Part shown: positions 16,945 through 25,687 of the stretch, one piece after another
Layout of the letters: every line of letters begins with the position of its first letter
How positions within the stretch are numbered: position 1 is the first letter of the stretch
Origin: Synechococcus sp. RS9909
Lineage (GTDB): Bacteria; Cyanobacteriota; Cyanobacteriia; PCC-6307; Cyanobiaceae
Length of the DNA stretch: 64,000 nt
Assembly: GCF_014279595.1 (NCBI RefSeq)
Contig: NZ_CP047943.1
Location: 620,001 to 684,000, forward strand
Direction of reading: 5' to 3'
Position numbers and translations under genes: made by a program
The notes under the pieces: model-generated
The model's database searches: none
What the model saw: only the letters and a program-made list of their open reading frames with translations
Told to the model about the DNA's origin: nothing

Positions 16945-17972
16945 GGATCGGTGCCATCGAGTGTCTGCCTGGCGGAGTCCAGCAGCTCCAGCGCGGCCGC
17001 AGGCGTGGGGGCCCGCATCAGGGCATGGCGCAGCTGGGGAGCGCCGGGGAAGCCGGTGCAGGTCCAGCTCATGTGCTTGCGGGCGATCAGCAGGCCGTGG
17101 TCGCCGCGGCTGGCGACGAGGGCCAGCAGCTGATCGCGGGCCAGCTCCAGGCGTTCGGGCCCACCCGGCGTGGCGGGAATGGGCCGTCCGCAGAGGGCGG
17201 CATCGATCTGCCCCACCAGCCAGGGGGCGCCCATGCTGCCCCGGCCCACCATCACGCCAGCCGCACCGGTGATGGTCAGGCAGCGCCGCGCATCCTCGGG
17301 GCTGTTCACATCACCGTTGGCGATCACAGGAATCGTCAGCGCCTCTTGCACCGCGGCGATCGCCTGCCAGTCGGCCGCGCCCTTGAAGCCCTGGCTGCGG
17401 CTGCGTCCATGCAGGGTGAGCAGCTGGGCTCCGGCTCGCTCCAGTTGCCGGCACCAGTGCACAGCGGCGGCGGACCCAGTCTCACGCTCACTCCAGCCCA
17501 GGCGGGTTTTCACAGTGACGGGGATCGACACGGCTGCGGCCACCGTCTCGACGATGCTGCAGGCCAGCTCCGGGGTCTGGATCAGGCCGCTGCCGCCTCC
17601 CTTGCGAGCGATCTTGCGCACGGGGCAGCCCATGTTGATGTCGATCAGAAAGGCGCCTGCCGCTTCGGCGCGCCGGGCCGCCTCCGCCATCGCCGCTGGG
17701 CGGTGATCGAACAGTTGCACCCCGATCGGCCCGGATTCCTCGGCCAGTTCCTCCACCTTGCGGCGTCCATGGCCCAGTTCCAGGCTGGTGGCATTCACCA
17801 TTTCCGTGAACAGCAGCGCATCGGGCGCCCAGCGCCGCACCAGGGAGCGGAACACTCGGTCGCTCACGCCCGCCAGGGGAGATTGCAACACCCGGCAGCG
17901 CAGCTGACGGCAGGTGCCCGAACCCGTTAATCGCAGATCGCCCTGAGGGCGTGAGAGGGCGATGACCACCAT
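16941..17972 (-). CDS. dus: tRNA-dihydrouridine synthase, DusB-like
   Basis: The 343-residue flavoenzyme reduces uridine to dihydrouridine in tRNA D loops. Family features are QSPLAGVSDRVFR at the FMN site, LLFTEMVNA, GVQLFDHRP, and DINMGCPVRKIARKGGGSGL with the catalytic Cys. Then come VKTRLGW, LTLHGRSRSQGFKG, VIANGDVNSPEDA and VMVGRGSMGAPW. About 27 residues precede the barrel core, so the true start could lie slightly downstream of the ATG at 17972. It is coupled to the GT2 gene by an ATGA overlap, an arrangement with no obvious functional logic. Confidence 0.92.
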   Translation of the reverse strand: MVVIALSRPQGDLRLTGSGTCRQLRCRVLQSPLAGVSDRVFRSLVRRWAPDALLFTEMVNATSLELGHGRRKVEELAEESGPIGVQLFDHRPAAMAEAARRAEAAGAFLIDINMGCPVRKIARKGGGSGLIQTPELACSIVETVAAAVSIPVTVKTRLGWSERETGSAAAVHWCRQLERAGAQLLTLHGRSRSQGFKGAADWQAIAAVQEALTIPVIANGDVNSPEDARRCLTITGAAGVMVGRGSMGAPWLVGQIDAALCGRPIPATPGGPERLELARDQLLALVASRGDHGLLIARKHMSWTCTGFPGAPQLRHALMRAPTPAAALELLDSARQTLDGTDP

Positions 17973-18018
17973 CGATGCAGGCCGTCAGCTGATGTTGGAC
18001 CTCCCTCCATCCTGACCG

Positions 18019-18600
18019 TCAGGCGACGGACTGTCGGTGGGGCAGGCGGGCTTGCTGCAGGGTCACCTGCTGCTCGATCGCATTGCGCAGCCAGGCGGTG
18101 GTCGACCAGTCTTCGGCTTGGGCCAACCGCTCCACCTCCTGGGCGAGATCCACCGGCAACTGCAGCGCGTAGCTCTGGATGCTGTGGGGCGCTGCGGGGC
18201 CGCCGGGCAGCGGGGCATCCAGGTGAAGCAGCTGCACTTTGAGCACCTCCAACCGGGTGTTGGCGCGGTGGCCGCCGCGGCGCACCTGGCGCAGGGTGAG
18301 TCGCACGGGCTGGCCTGGCCGCACCTGCCGCAGGCTGCGTGCTGGCAGGGGGTGATCGCGACGGTCGCAGAACACAGGACGGCTCCGTTCGGAGCTGGTG
18401 GTGTAGGTGAAGGTGACCAGGCCATCGCCGCTCCATGTGGGTGACGGGCCGTCGTGGTCGCTCAGGTGGGTCAGCAATCGGCGGCGATCGTGCCGTGCCC
18501 GGCGCAGCACGGGCCGGGGCAAGCGGAAGACGAGTCGCTGGGTGGGGCGATCGGGATCGATCCGGCTGGCCGGTTCGAGGCTGGTGTCGAACACATACAT
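18019..18600 (-). CDS. Hypothetical protein with C-terminal ribbon-helix-helix-like segment
   Basis: A 193-residue Arg-rich protein. The N-terminal two thirds (about 1-130) contain alternating strands (RLVFRLPRPVLRRARHDRR, VTFTYTTSS, VRLTLRQVRR) and no recognised domain. Residues about 145-182 (YALQLPVDLAQEVERLAQA, STTAWLRNAIEQQV) look like a CopG/Arc-type ribbon-helix-helix unit, which would suggest DNA binding. It lies between dus and the divergent DUF1823 gene. I do not recognise the family; the RHH reading is by eye. Confidence 0.6.
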   Translation of the reverse strand: MYVFDTSLEPASRIDPDRPTQRLVFRLPRPVLRRARHDRRRLLTHLSDHDGPSPTWSGDGLVTFTYTTSSERSRPVFCDRRDHPLPARSLRQVRPGQPVRLTLRQVRRGGHRANTRLEVLKVQLLHLDAPLPGGPAAPHSIQSYALQLPVDLAQEVERLAQAEDWSTTAWLRNAIEQQVTLQQARLPHRQSVA

Positions 18601-18652
18601 CCCATGAACGTAATGGCCGGATTAAGAACCCGACACTGGCTGTCGTGAAACG

Positions 18653-19141
18653 ATGGCCTTGGTTGCTGCGGATCCGATGTCGGCATCACCCTGGCCACTG
18701 AGTGTGGAGCTGCTGGAGTGGATCCTTGAGGATCGCCTCTCCGATCGCTTTGTGGCAGAACGGATCTGGGAGCGGCTGGGGTACCAGCCGGCGGCGGATG
18801 GGGGGGAGTGTTGGAGCGCCGGACCGGAGACGCCGGAAGCGTGGCGGCAGGCCTTCCCCCAGGCTCCGGAGGTGATCGCCACGCGGCCCGCGTCCGTGCA
18901 GCTCACCCGCTCGATTCCGCCGGAGCACAAGCAACTGCTGAAACAGCAGCTCGGTTTTCAGGGGTACCGCATCGGTGCCCTGTACCCCCGCCGCACCCGG
19001 CGCGCCACCGCGGTGAACTGGCTGCTGGCCTGGCTGGCGGAGCGGGGTGAGCCGCTGCCGCCGCAGGGACCCGTGCCGGAGCTGCTGCCGCCCCCCGAAG
19101 ACCCGGTGCGAGGCCACCCCGGCGACCCACCGGTGGGGTGA
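18653..19141 (+). CDS. DUF1823 family protein
   Basis: The 162-residue soluble protein matches the cyanobacterial and chloroplast DUF1823 pattern: LSVELLEWILEDRLSDRFVAERIW, LGYQPAADG, an EAWRQAFP segment, RPASVQLTRSIP, EHKQLLKQQLGF and RRTRRATAVNWLLAWL. Its function is unknown. The C-terminal 25 residues are Pro-rich. The start could be the ATG at 18653 or the second ATG at 18677 (MSASPWPL). It is divergent from the RHH-like gene. Confidence 0.8.
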   Translation: MALVAADPMSASPWPLSVELLEWILEDRLSDRFVAERIWERLGYQPAADGGECWSAGPETPEAWRQAFPQAPEVIATRPASVQLTRSIPPEHKQLLKQQLGFQGYRIGALYPRRTRRATAVNWLLAWLAERGEPLPPQGPVPELLPPPEDPVRGHPGDPPVG

Positions 19142-19171
19142 TCCGTTGGGCTGATCCGATCGCCCCGGTGC

Positions 19172-19555
19172 TCACACCTGAATGATCACCTTGGTGCCCT
19201 TGCGGGTGTTGTCGAAGAGCCAGCGGGCCTGGTGGGTGGGCATGCGCACGCACCCGTTACTGCGAGGAACCCCAAACGCCTCGCCCGCCTCTTCCTGCCA
19301 GGGGGCGCCGTGCATGCAGATGAGCTCATTGGCGGTGATGCACATGGCGTAGGGCACGCCAGGGGCAACGTAATTGCGCCCTTGCATGGTGACGGAGCGG
19401 TATTTGGTGAGTACGGAGGCGTGACCGGTGGGGGTGGGGGTGGAGGCCTTGCCGGTGCTGACGGGGATCACCCGCACCACCTGCTCATTCCGGTCGTAAA
19501 CGGTGAGTTGCTGGTCGGAGAGGTCGACCACGAGCGTGGCGATGAGCTCGAGCAT
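19172..19555 (-). CDS. L,D-transpeptidase catalytic domain protein (YkuD)
   Basis: This is a 127-residue stand-alone YkuD domain. The active-site motif is present: His82 in CMHGAPW and SNGCVRM with catalytic Cys102 and Arg104. Such enzymes form 3-3 cross-links in peptidoglycan or attach proteins to it. There is no visible signal peptide or lysin motif domain, so either export relies on an unrecognised route or the start lies elsewhere. It is convergent with the DUF1823 gene and divergent from der. Confidence 0.88.
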   Translation of the reverse strand: MLELIATLVVDLSDQQLTVYDRNEQVVRVIPVSTGKASTPTPTGHASVLTKYRSVTMQGRNYVAPGVPYAMCITANELICMHGAPWQEEAGEAFGVPRSNGCVRMPTHQARWLFDNTRKGTKVIIQV

Positions 19556-19685
19556 GACTGTGACACTGGCGACACTGCACCAGGCCTAGCGGTCTCACGC
19601 GCGTCTCATTAGTCTCTTCCCGGAAATTTTCCTATTCGCTGGATGGCAGCTCTGTACTGTCAGGATTGAATGTTGTGCTTCCGTT

Positions 19686-21053
19686 TTGGCACGTCCCGTC
19701 GTCGCGATCATCGGGCGTCCCAATGTCGGCAAGTCGACGCTGGTGAACCGCCTCTGCCGCAGTCGGGAGGCGATCGTGCATGACGAGCCCGGTGTGACCC
19801 GCGATCGCACTTACCAGGACGGCTACTGGGGCGATCGGGAGTTCAAGCTCGTTGACACCGGCGGCTTGGTGTTCGACGACGACAGCGAGTTTTTGCCTGA
19901 GATCCGCGAACAGGCGTCTCTGGCCATGGCCGAGGCCTCCGTGGCCGTCGTGATCGTGGATGGCCAGCAAGGGGTGACGGCGGCGGATGAATCGATCGCC
20001 GAGTGGCTCCGCAGTCAGGCCTGCCCCACGCTGCTGGCCGTCAATAAGTGCGAATCCCCCGAGCAGGGCTTGGCGATGGCGGCCGAGTTCTGGGGGCTCG
20101 GCCTGGGCGAGCCCTACCCGATCTCCGCCATTCATGGTGCCGGCACCGGGGAGCTGCTCGACCAGGTGCTCACCTTCCTGCCCCCCAAGGATCAGGAGGG
20201 AGACGAGGCGGAACCGATCCAGATGGCGATCATCGGGCGTCCCAATGTGGGCAAATCGAGCCTGTTGAATGCGATCTGCGGTGAGCCGCGCGCCATTGTC
20301 AGCCCGATTCGTGGCACCACCCGCGACACGATCGACACCCGGCTCGAGCGCAATGGCCTCAGCTGGCGGCTGGTGGACACCGCCGGGATTCGCCGGCGCC
20401 GCAGCGTTCATTACGGCCCGGAGTTTTTCGGCATCAACCGCAGCTTCAAGGCGATCGAGCGCAGCGATGTGTGCGTGTTGGTGATTGATGCGCTCGATGG
20501 CGTCACCGAGCAGGATCAGCGCCTCGCCGGTCGGATTGAAGAAGAGGGACGCGCCTGTGTGGTGGTGGTGAACAAATGGGATGCGGTGGAGAAAGACAGC
20601 CACACCATGCCGGCGATGGAGAAGGAGCTGCGCGCCAAGCTCTATTTCCTCGACTGGGCGCCGATGCTGTTCACCTCAGCTCTCACCGGTCAGCGGGTGG
20701 ACAGTATTTTTGCGCTGGCGGCCCTGGCCGTGGAGCAGCACCGCCGCCGGGTCAGCACCTCGGTGGTCAATGAGGTGCTCAAGGAAGCCCTCAGCTGGCG
20801 TAGCCCCCCCACCACCCGCGGCGGCCGGCAGGGGCGGGTGTATTACGGCACCCAGGTGGCCGTCCGGCCTCCGAGCTTCACCCTGTTTGTGAATGAGCCC
20901 AAGTTGTTCGGCGACACCTACCGGCGCTACGTGGAACGACAGATTCGTGAAGGCTTGGGGTTTGACGGCACGCCTTTGAAACTCTTCTGGCGTGGCAAGC
21001 AGCAACGTGATGCAGAGCGCGATCTGGCCCGGCAGCAGCAACGTCAGGGCTGA
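19686..21053 (+). CDS. der: Ribosome-associated GTPase Der (EngA)
   Basis: The 455-residue tandem GTPase is needed for 50S subunit assembly. Both G domains have complete motifs: GRPNVGKST at about 10, DTGG at about 57 and NKCE at about 118 in the first; GRPNVGKSS at about 182, DTAG at about 229 and NKWD at about 296 in the second. A C-terminal KH-like domain follows ([19 protein letters not shown]). The start is a TTG at 19686, giving the usual [12 protein letters not shown]-terminus. The EcfT-like gene begins 3 bases after the stop, so the genes through proC may form one operon. Confidence 0.97.
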   Translation: MARPVVAIIGRPNVGKSTLVNRLCRSREAIVHDEPGVTRDRTYQDGYWGDREFKLVDTGGLVFDDDSEFLPEIREQASLAMAEASVAVVIVDGQQGVTAADESIAEWLRSQACPTLLAVNKCESPEQGLAMAAEFWGLGLGEPYPISAIHGAGTGELLDQVLTFLPPKDQEGDEAEPIQMAIIGRPNVGKSSLLNAICGEPRAIVSPIRGTTRDTIDTRLERNGLSWRLVDTAGIRRRRSVHYGPEFFGINRSFKAIERSDVCVLVIDALDGVTEQDQRLAGRIEEEGRACVVVVNKWDAVEKDSHTMPAMEKELRAKLYFLDWAPMLFTSALTGQRVDSIFALAALAVEQHRRRVSTSVVNEVLKEALSWRSPPTTRGGRQGRVYYGTQVAVRPPSFTLFVNEPKLFGDTYRRYVERQIREGLGFDGTPLKLFWRGKQQRDAERDLARQQQRQG

Positions 21054-21056
21054 CGT

Positions 21057-21971
21057 ATGGACTGGCTGCGGCAGATTCCGATCGGGCAGTACGTGGACGG
21101 CAGCAGCAGCTGGCTGCGGCGGCTTGATCCGCGTCTGAAGCTGGCCTGGGTGCTGCTGTTTCTGCTCACCCCCGTGCTGGCTGGACCGCTCTGGCGCCTG
21201 GGCCTGCTGGGCCTGTTGCTGTTGCTCACGCTGGTCAGTCGGCTGCCGCCGCGGCTGTGGTGGCGCTCCCTTTTGCTCCTGAGCCTGCTGGGTGTGGGTG
21301 TGGGCCTCCTGGCCGCCCTGCTGCCCACCGGTGATCCAGCCGCGACCCTGCCGTTGCGCTCACCACAGGAACTTCCCGATCTGACGATCCCTCCATCGGG
21401 CTGGGAGCTGTTGCGCCTCGGCCCCCTGAAGCTCGGACCCTTCACGCTGGGGCCCTTGGTGGTGGATCGGCGCTCGGCTGAGCTTGGACTCAGCAGCGCC
21501 ACGCTGATTGTCACGGTGGTGCACAGCGTCAATCTGATGCTGCTCACCACGCCCAGTGAGGAGCTGGTGTGGGCCTTGAGTTGGTTGATGGCACCGCTGG
21601 CCGTGCTGGGCCTGCCCGTGGATCGCCTCAGCTTCCAGCTGTTGCTGGCGCTTCGATTTCTGCCGCTGGTGCAGGAGGAGTTGCAGAACCTGTTGCGAGC
21701 ACTGGCCAGTCGGGCGGTCAATCTGAAGCGCCTCGGATTCAAGGCGTCTTTCGGCCTGGTGCTCGCCGTGGCTGAGCGCCTGCTTGCCAACATCCTGCTG
21801 CGCGCCGAGCAGGGCGCGGATGCCCTGCTGGTGCGAGGTGGGCGCTGGTGCCCTGCCGAGGCGTTTCGCCCGGCCGCGGCGGTGGCTTGGCGCGACCATC
21901 TGCGCAACGGTGCAGGGGTGGGACTGCTGCTGCTGTTGCTCGGACTGCGCGGGAAGTACGGTGCCCTGTGA
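21057..21971 (+). CDS. EcfT-type ABC transporter transmembrane protein (CbiQ family)
   Basis: The 304-residue protein has an N-terminal conserved YVDGSSSWLRRLDPRLKLAW segment, about five TM helices, and the coupling region with Ala-Arg-Gly type motifs near LLRAEQGADALLVRGGRW. This is the EcfT/CbiQ family, the membrane coupling subunit of ECF vitamin or metal importers. No ATPase or substrate-binding S component is adjacent, as is usual for this gene in cyanobacteria. It starts 3 bases after der and ends 5 bases before pipX. Confidence 0.88.
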   Translation: MDWLRQIPIGQYVDGSSSWLRRLDPRLKLAWVLLFLLTPVLAGPLWRLGLLGLLLLLTLVSRLPPRLWWRSLLLLSLLGVGVGLLAALLPTGDPAATLPLRSPQELPDLTIPPSGWELLRLGPLKLGPFTLGPLVVDRRSAELGLSSATLIVTVVHSVNLMLLTTPSEELVWALSWLMAPLAVLGLPVDRLSFQLLLALRFLPLVQEELQNLLRALASRAVNLKRLGFKASFGLVLAVAERLLANILLRAEQGADALLVRGGRWCPAEAFRPAAAVAWRDHLRNGAGVGLLLLLLGLRGKYGAL

Positions 21972-21976
21972 TCTGC

Positions 21977-22255
21977 ATGACTGTCACCGTGGGTGCCGAG
22001 CGCTATCTCAATCACCCCACGTTTGGCATGCTCTATCGCGTGGCGCCGGCGGGCGAAGGCCGTGACATCTACGCCACGCTCTACGCGCAACGGATGTTTT
22101 TCCTGGTGACGCTGCAACCGCGGGGCGCTCAATTTGAGGTGATTCCTTACCAGGATGCGCGTCACCATGCTGAGCTCAACCTGGCCCGCAGTCGCCGGGA
22201 TGCCTCCCCGGACCAGGAGCGCTGGAAGCAGCTGTTCGACCAGACCTTCATTTGA
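21977..22255 (+). CDS. pipX: PipX, PII-interacting coactivator of NtcA
   Basis: The 92-residue protein matches PipX closely: ERYLNHPTFGMLYRV, IYATLYAQRMFFLVT (Tudor-like domain) and the C-terminal helices HHAELNLARSRR. PipX shuttles between PII and the nitrogen regulator NtcA and raises transcription of nitrogen-assimilation genes under nitrogen limitation. The ATG at 21977 lies just after the EcfT stop. A longer frame from 21848 lies inside the EcfT gene and is not PipX-like. pipY follows, as is usual in cyanobacteria. Confidence 0.95.
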   Translation: MTVTVGAERYLNHPTFGMLYRVAPAGEGRDIYATLYAQRMFFLVTLQPRGAQFEVIPYQDARHHAELNLARSRRDASPDQERWKQLFDQTFI

Positions 22256-22312
22256 AATCGTGATCAGGTCGGCCTGTTCTCCAGGAACCGGTGCCGACCC
22301 AGGAGCCTGCCC

Positions 22313-22978
22313 ATGGACCCACATGAACTTTCCCGGCGCTGGCAGAGCGTGATGGCAGCCCTGCCACCGTCAGCCCGGTTGTTGGCGGTGAGCAAAGGGC
22401 ATCCAGCGGCGGCGATACGTGACCTTGCTGCCCTCGGTCAGGTGGCCTTCGGGGAGAGTCGTGTGCAGGAGGCGTTGCGGAAACAGGAGGAACTCGCGGA
22501 TCTGACTCAGCTGCAGTGGCATTTCATCGGGCGCCTGCAGGCCAACAAGGTGCGCCAGGTGCTGCGCGCCTTCGGCACCATCCATTCCCTCGACAGCCTG
22601 GCCCTTTGTGAACGGGTCTCGCGCATTGCCGGAGAAGAAGGGTGCCAGCCGCGGGTGATGCTGCAGGTGAAGCTCCGTCCGGACCCGAAGAAGGGAGGCT
22701 GGGATCCCGAGGAGCTGCGCCAGGTCTGGCCGGATTTGCAGCGGTTGCCCCATTGCTCCATCGTCGGCCTGATGACCATCGCCCCCCTGGGGCTCGCGCC
22801 TGAGGAGCGTCTGGCCCTGTTTCGCGACTGTCGTCAGCTGGCGGATGACCTGGGCCTCAGCGAGTGCTCGATGGGGATGAGCGGCGATTGGGCTGAGGCG
22901 GTGAGCGCCGGGGCCACCTGGGTACGACTCGGGTCTGCGCTGTTCGGTGAACGCTCTGTGCAGCAATCGGTGGCTTGA
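22313..22978 (+). CDS. pipY: PipY, PLP homeostasis protein (YggS/PROSC family)
   Basis: The 221-residue PLP-binding protein has a single-domain barrel. The PLP lysine is in [16 protein letters not shown], followed by [79 protein letters not shown]. It balances PLP and amino or keto acid pools and is linked genetically to PipX. The ATG at 22313 follows an AGGAG seven bases upstream, a good ribosome binding site. The 57-base gap after pipX is longer than the other junctions in this run. Confidence 0.95.
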   Translation: MDPHELSRRWQSVMAALPPSARLLAVSKGHPAAAIRDLAALGQVAFGESRVQEALRKQEELADLTQLQWHFIGRLQANKVRQVLRAFGTIHSLDSLALCERVSRIAGEEGCQPRVMLQVKLRPDPKKGGWDPEELRQVWPDLQRLPHCSIVGLMTIAPLGLAPEERLALFRDCRQLADDLGLSECSMGMSGDWAEAVSAGATWVRLGSALFGERSVQQSVA

Positions 22979-23034
22979 CGCTTGCTCTCGTTCCGTCGGA
23001 GCGCTATCTAGGGTCAAGGTTTTTCAGACGTCCG

Positions 23035-23607
23035 GTGTCGCTTATTTCCCGCCTTCGCGCCGTTGTTGCCGGTGATGATTATCTCGATGGCGAGTATGAC
23101 GATCTCGACTACGACACCGGTGAGGAGCTGGATGCTGATGGCGGCGCCAGCCACGCCTCCGGAGGAGCTCTTGCCCCTCTCGGTTCCGCGAACCCTTTCG
23201 CCAGCGATGATGCCTTCACCAGTAGCTCCAATGTGATCGGCATGCCTGGAATCAGCACGGCGGCCACCGAAGTGATGCTGATGGAGCCCCGCAGTTTCGA
23301 CGAAATGCCGCGGGCGATTCAGGCTCTGCGCGAGCGCAAGACGATCATCCTCAACCTCACGATGATGGAGCCCGATCAGGCGCAGCGGGCCGTTGATTTT
23401 GTGGCTGGAGGCACCTTTGCCATTGATGGTCATCAGGAACGCGTGGGTGAAAGCATTTTTCTCTTCGCCCCCAGCTGCGTCACCGTGACTAACGCCCATC
23501 AAGACGAAGCTTCCTCACCCACGTTGGTGACCAAAGATGTGGAGCAGGCTTCCGCTGAGGCCAGCGTCGCTCCCGCTCCCGCCTGGGGCGCTGCCTCAGC
23601 TCTTTGA
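23035..23607 (+). CDS. sepF: Cell division protein SepF (Cdv2/YlmF)
   Basis: The 190-residue protein anchors FtsZ to the membrane. It has an N-terminal amphipathic helix ([14 protein letters not shown]), an acidic, low-complexity linker (about 15-80) and the SepF core at about 82-160 ([60 protein letters not shown]). I place the start at the GTG at 23035 because it gives the membrane helix at the N-terminus; a TTG at 22975 would put 20 extra residues before it. It is followed by proC with an overlapping stop. Confidence 0.93.
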   Translation: MSLISRLRAVVAGDDYLDGEYDDLDYDTGEELDADGGASHASGGALAPLGSANPFASDDAFTSSSNVIGMPGISTAATEVMLMEPRSFDEMPRAIQALRERKTIILNLTMMEPDQAQRAVDFVAGGTFAIDGHQERVGESIFLFAPSCVTVTNAHQDEASSPTLVTKDVEQASAEASVAPAPAWGAASAL

Positions 23608-24443
23608 GCCTGCAGTCGGCTCCGGTGCCACACACACTTGGGGTGATTGGCCTGGGTCGGATGGCCCAGGCTCTGCTCTGGCCGCTGCTGGATGAAGGTG
23701 TCATCGCTGCCAAGGACGTGCTGGCCGTGGTCGGTCACGACGCTTCGGTGCAGCGGTTGCGGGGGAGGTGTCCGGCCGAATTGACCCTCCTGGCTGCGAC
23801 CGATCCGGCTGCCGCCGCCGTCTGGGCGTCTGCGATTCAGCTGCTGGCAATCAAGCCGCAGCAGCTCGATGCCGTTGCCGCTTCCGTTCCGGCGGTTGCA
23901 CCAGAGGCCTCGCCCCTGCTGATTTCTGTGCTCGCGGGGGTCAGCCTCGAGCGCCTGCAAAGGGCGTTCCCCGGTCGCCGCTGTGTGCGCGCCGTTCCCA
24001 ATACCCCCTGTTTGGTGCGCGCTGGCCTCACCGGTCTGGCCTGGGGGCAGGGCGTGACGGTCGCGGATCGCGAGCGGGTCAAGGCGTTCTTCTCGCCGGT
24101 GAGCGAAGTGCTGGAGCTGGCAGAGGATCGGTTGGATGCCTTTCTGGCCCTCACCTCATCCGGCCCGGCCTACGTGGCGCTGGTGGTCGAGGCGATGGCG
24201 GATGGGGCGGTGGCGGCCGGTCTGCCGAGGGATCTCTCCCATCACCTCGCCCACCGCACCCTGGCGGGAACCGCAGCGCTCCTGCAGGAGCAGGAGCTCC
24301 ATCCCAGTCAGCTCAAAGACATGGTCGCCTCTCCTGGTGGCACGACGATGGCGGCCCTGCGCCGGCTGGAGCAGGCGGGGGTGCGATCAGCCCTGATCGA
24401 GGCGGTGGTGGCGGCCGCTGAACATGGACGGCAATTGCGCTGA
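23604..24443 (+). CDS. proC: Pyrroline-5-carboxylate reductase
   Basis: The 279-residue enzyme reduces pyrroline-5-carboxylate to proline with NAD(P)H. The Rossmann motif [13 protein letters not shown] is near residue 11, followed by [58 protein letters not shown] and the C-terminal [19 protein letters not shown] signature. The start is a TTG at 23604 overlapping the sepF stop. Next-door sepF and pipY are its usual neighbours in cyanobacteria. It is convergent with the GT4 gene. Confidence 0.96.
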   Translation: MSLQSAPVPHTLGVIGLGRMAQALLWPLLDEGVIAAKDVLAVVGHDASVQRLRGRCPAELTLLAATDPAAAAVWASAIQLLAIKPQQLDAVAASVPAVAPEASPLLISVLAGVSLERLQRAFPGRRCVRAVPNTPCLVRAGLTGLAWGQGVTVADRERVKAFFSPVSEVLELAEDRLDAFLALTSSGPAYVALVVEAMADGAVAAGLPRDLSHHLAHRTLAGTAALLQEQELHPSQLKDMVASPGGTTMAALRRLEQAGVRSALIEAVVAAAEHGRQLR

Positions 24444-24457
24444 AACGGCTCGAGATT

Positions 24458-25657
24458 TCAGGCCGCCGTGCGGCTGGTGCTGCTCAGCAGGTCGGCATAG
24501 AGGGATTCGATCGCATCGATATTGCGGCTCAGCGTGTAGCGCTCCAGCACGCGCTGGCGGGCGCGGCGTCCGAGTTCGGCCGTGAGCACCGGTTGATCGC
24601 GCAACACCGGCAGCAGGGTGCGCAGCTGGGTGGTGACCCCCTGGGTGCTGAGCACGATGCCAGCCCCGTCGGCGAGCACCTCACCATCGGCTCCCGCGTC
24701 GGTGGCCACACAGGCACAGCCGCTGGCCATCGCTTCCAGCAGGGCCAGCGACAACCCCTCCACCAGGCTGGGCAGCACGAACACCTCGGCGCATTGCATC
24801 AGGGCCACGCGGGTGTTCAGGTCGGATTCGTAGCCCCACCAGCTCACGGAGCTGTGGCCATGGGCGTTCTGCAGGGTGGCCCGCAGGGGACCATCCCCCA
24901 CGATCACCAGCCGGCATCCCTTCGGGCTCACCAGACGCCACGCCTTCAGCAGCGCCTCCACATTCTTCTCGGTGGCGATCCGTCCCATGTAGAGGAAGAT
25001 CCGCTCGGAGCCGAGGCGATCACGCACCGCCTGCTGCGCCATCGCGTCCAGCGCCTGTCGCGCTGATGATTCCGTCTCGCCGGCTGTGGACGGGGACCAG
25101 CACAGCGGATCGACACCATTGGGAATCACCGCCAAGCGGCTGTCACGCACCCCGAGGCGGGCGAGCACCTCCGCCTGGCGCTCTGAAAACACAATCACCC
25201 GGTCGTAACGGGCCAGGGCTGGTGCATAGAGCTGATAGGTGAGCTGCTGGGTGCCGGCGGTGAGATTGCGCAGTCCGGCGTCGAAGGGAGGGTGGAAGGT
25301 GGCCACCAGGGGCACGCCCAGTTGCTGACAGAGGTCGGGAAGCCGGAAGTCGAGGGGCGAGAGGGTGAGGCTGGCGTGCACCAGATCGGGCTTGAGGCGC
25401 TCCAGTGATTCCCTCAGCTCCCTTTGGGCGCCGGGAGAGGGAATCGTGTACACCTGCGACTTCACCAGGTAGGGCAGGCTCACATCCGGATCGTTGGCCA
25501 GCAGTGATGTGGTGCCGCTGCCGGGAACGCCGGGATTATCGAAATGAATGAAGCTGGTCTGATGGCCCCGTGCTCTCAGGGCCTCGGTCGTGCTCAGCCC
25601 GTAGGTGACGTTGCCGCAGAACGGTGATTTTTTGCCCAGCCAGGCAATATGCGCCAC
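24458..25657 (-). CDS. Glycosyltransferase, GT4 family
   Basis: The 399-residue GT-B fold enzyme has an N-terminal acceptor domain (KKSPFCGNVTYGLS, GHQTSFIHFDN). The C-terminal nucleotide-sugar domain has VIPNGVDPLCW, ERIFLYMGRIATEKNV, LVIVGDGPL and FVLPSLVEGLSLALLEAMA, where Glu-Gly-Leu-Ser-Leu-Ala-Leu-Leu-Glu is the retaining EX7E motif. There are no membrane segments. Many cyanobacterial relatives make glycolipids or surface glycans, but the substrate cannot be told here. The MFS gene lies 30 bases upstream on the same strand. Confidence 0.9.
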   Translation of the reverse strand: MAHIAWLGKKSPFCGNVTYGLSTTEALRARGHQTSFIHFDNPGVPGSGTTSLLANDPDVSLPYLVKSQVYTIPSPGAQRELRESLERLKPDLVHASLTLSPLDFRLPDLCQQLGVPLVATFHPPFDAGLRNLTAGTQQLTYQLYAPALARYDRVIVFSERQAEVLARLGVRDSRLAVIPNGVDPLCWSPSTAGETESSARQALDAMAQQAVRDRLGSERIFLYMGRIATEKNVEALLKAWRLVSPKGCRLVIVGDGPLRATLQNAHGHSSVSWWGYESDLNTRVALMQCAEVFVLPSLVEGLSLALLEAMASGCACVATDAGADGEVLADGAGIVLSTQGVTTQLRTLLPVLRDQPVLTAELGRRARQRVLERYTLSRNIDAIESLYADLLSSTSRTAA

Positions 25658-25687
25658 CTGCCGCTTCCCTTCTGCTGAACCAGAAAG

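Noticed and set aside
19126-19137. Perfect palindrome CCCACCGGTGGG at the 3' end of the DUF1823 gene as a terminator
   Set aside because: It has no loop bases and no T tract after it, and lies within coding sequence.
22975-23034. Extended N-terminus of SepF from a TTG
   Set aside because: It would place 20 non-conserved residues before the membrane-targeting amphipathic helix that should be N-terminal.
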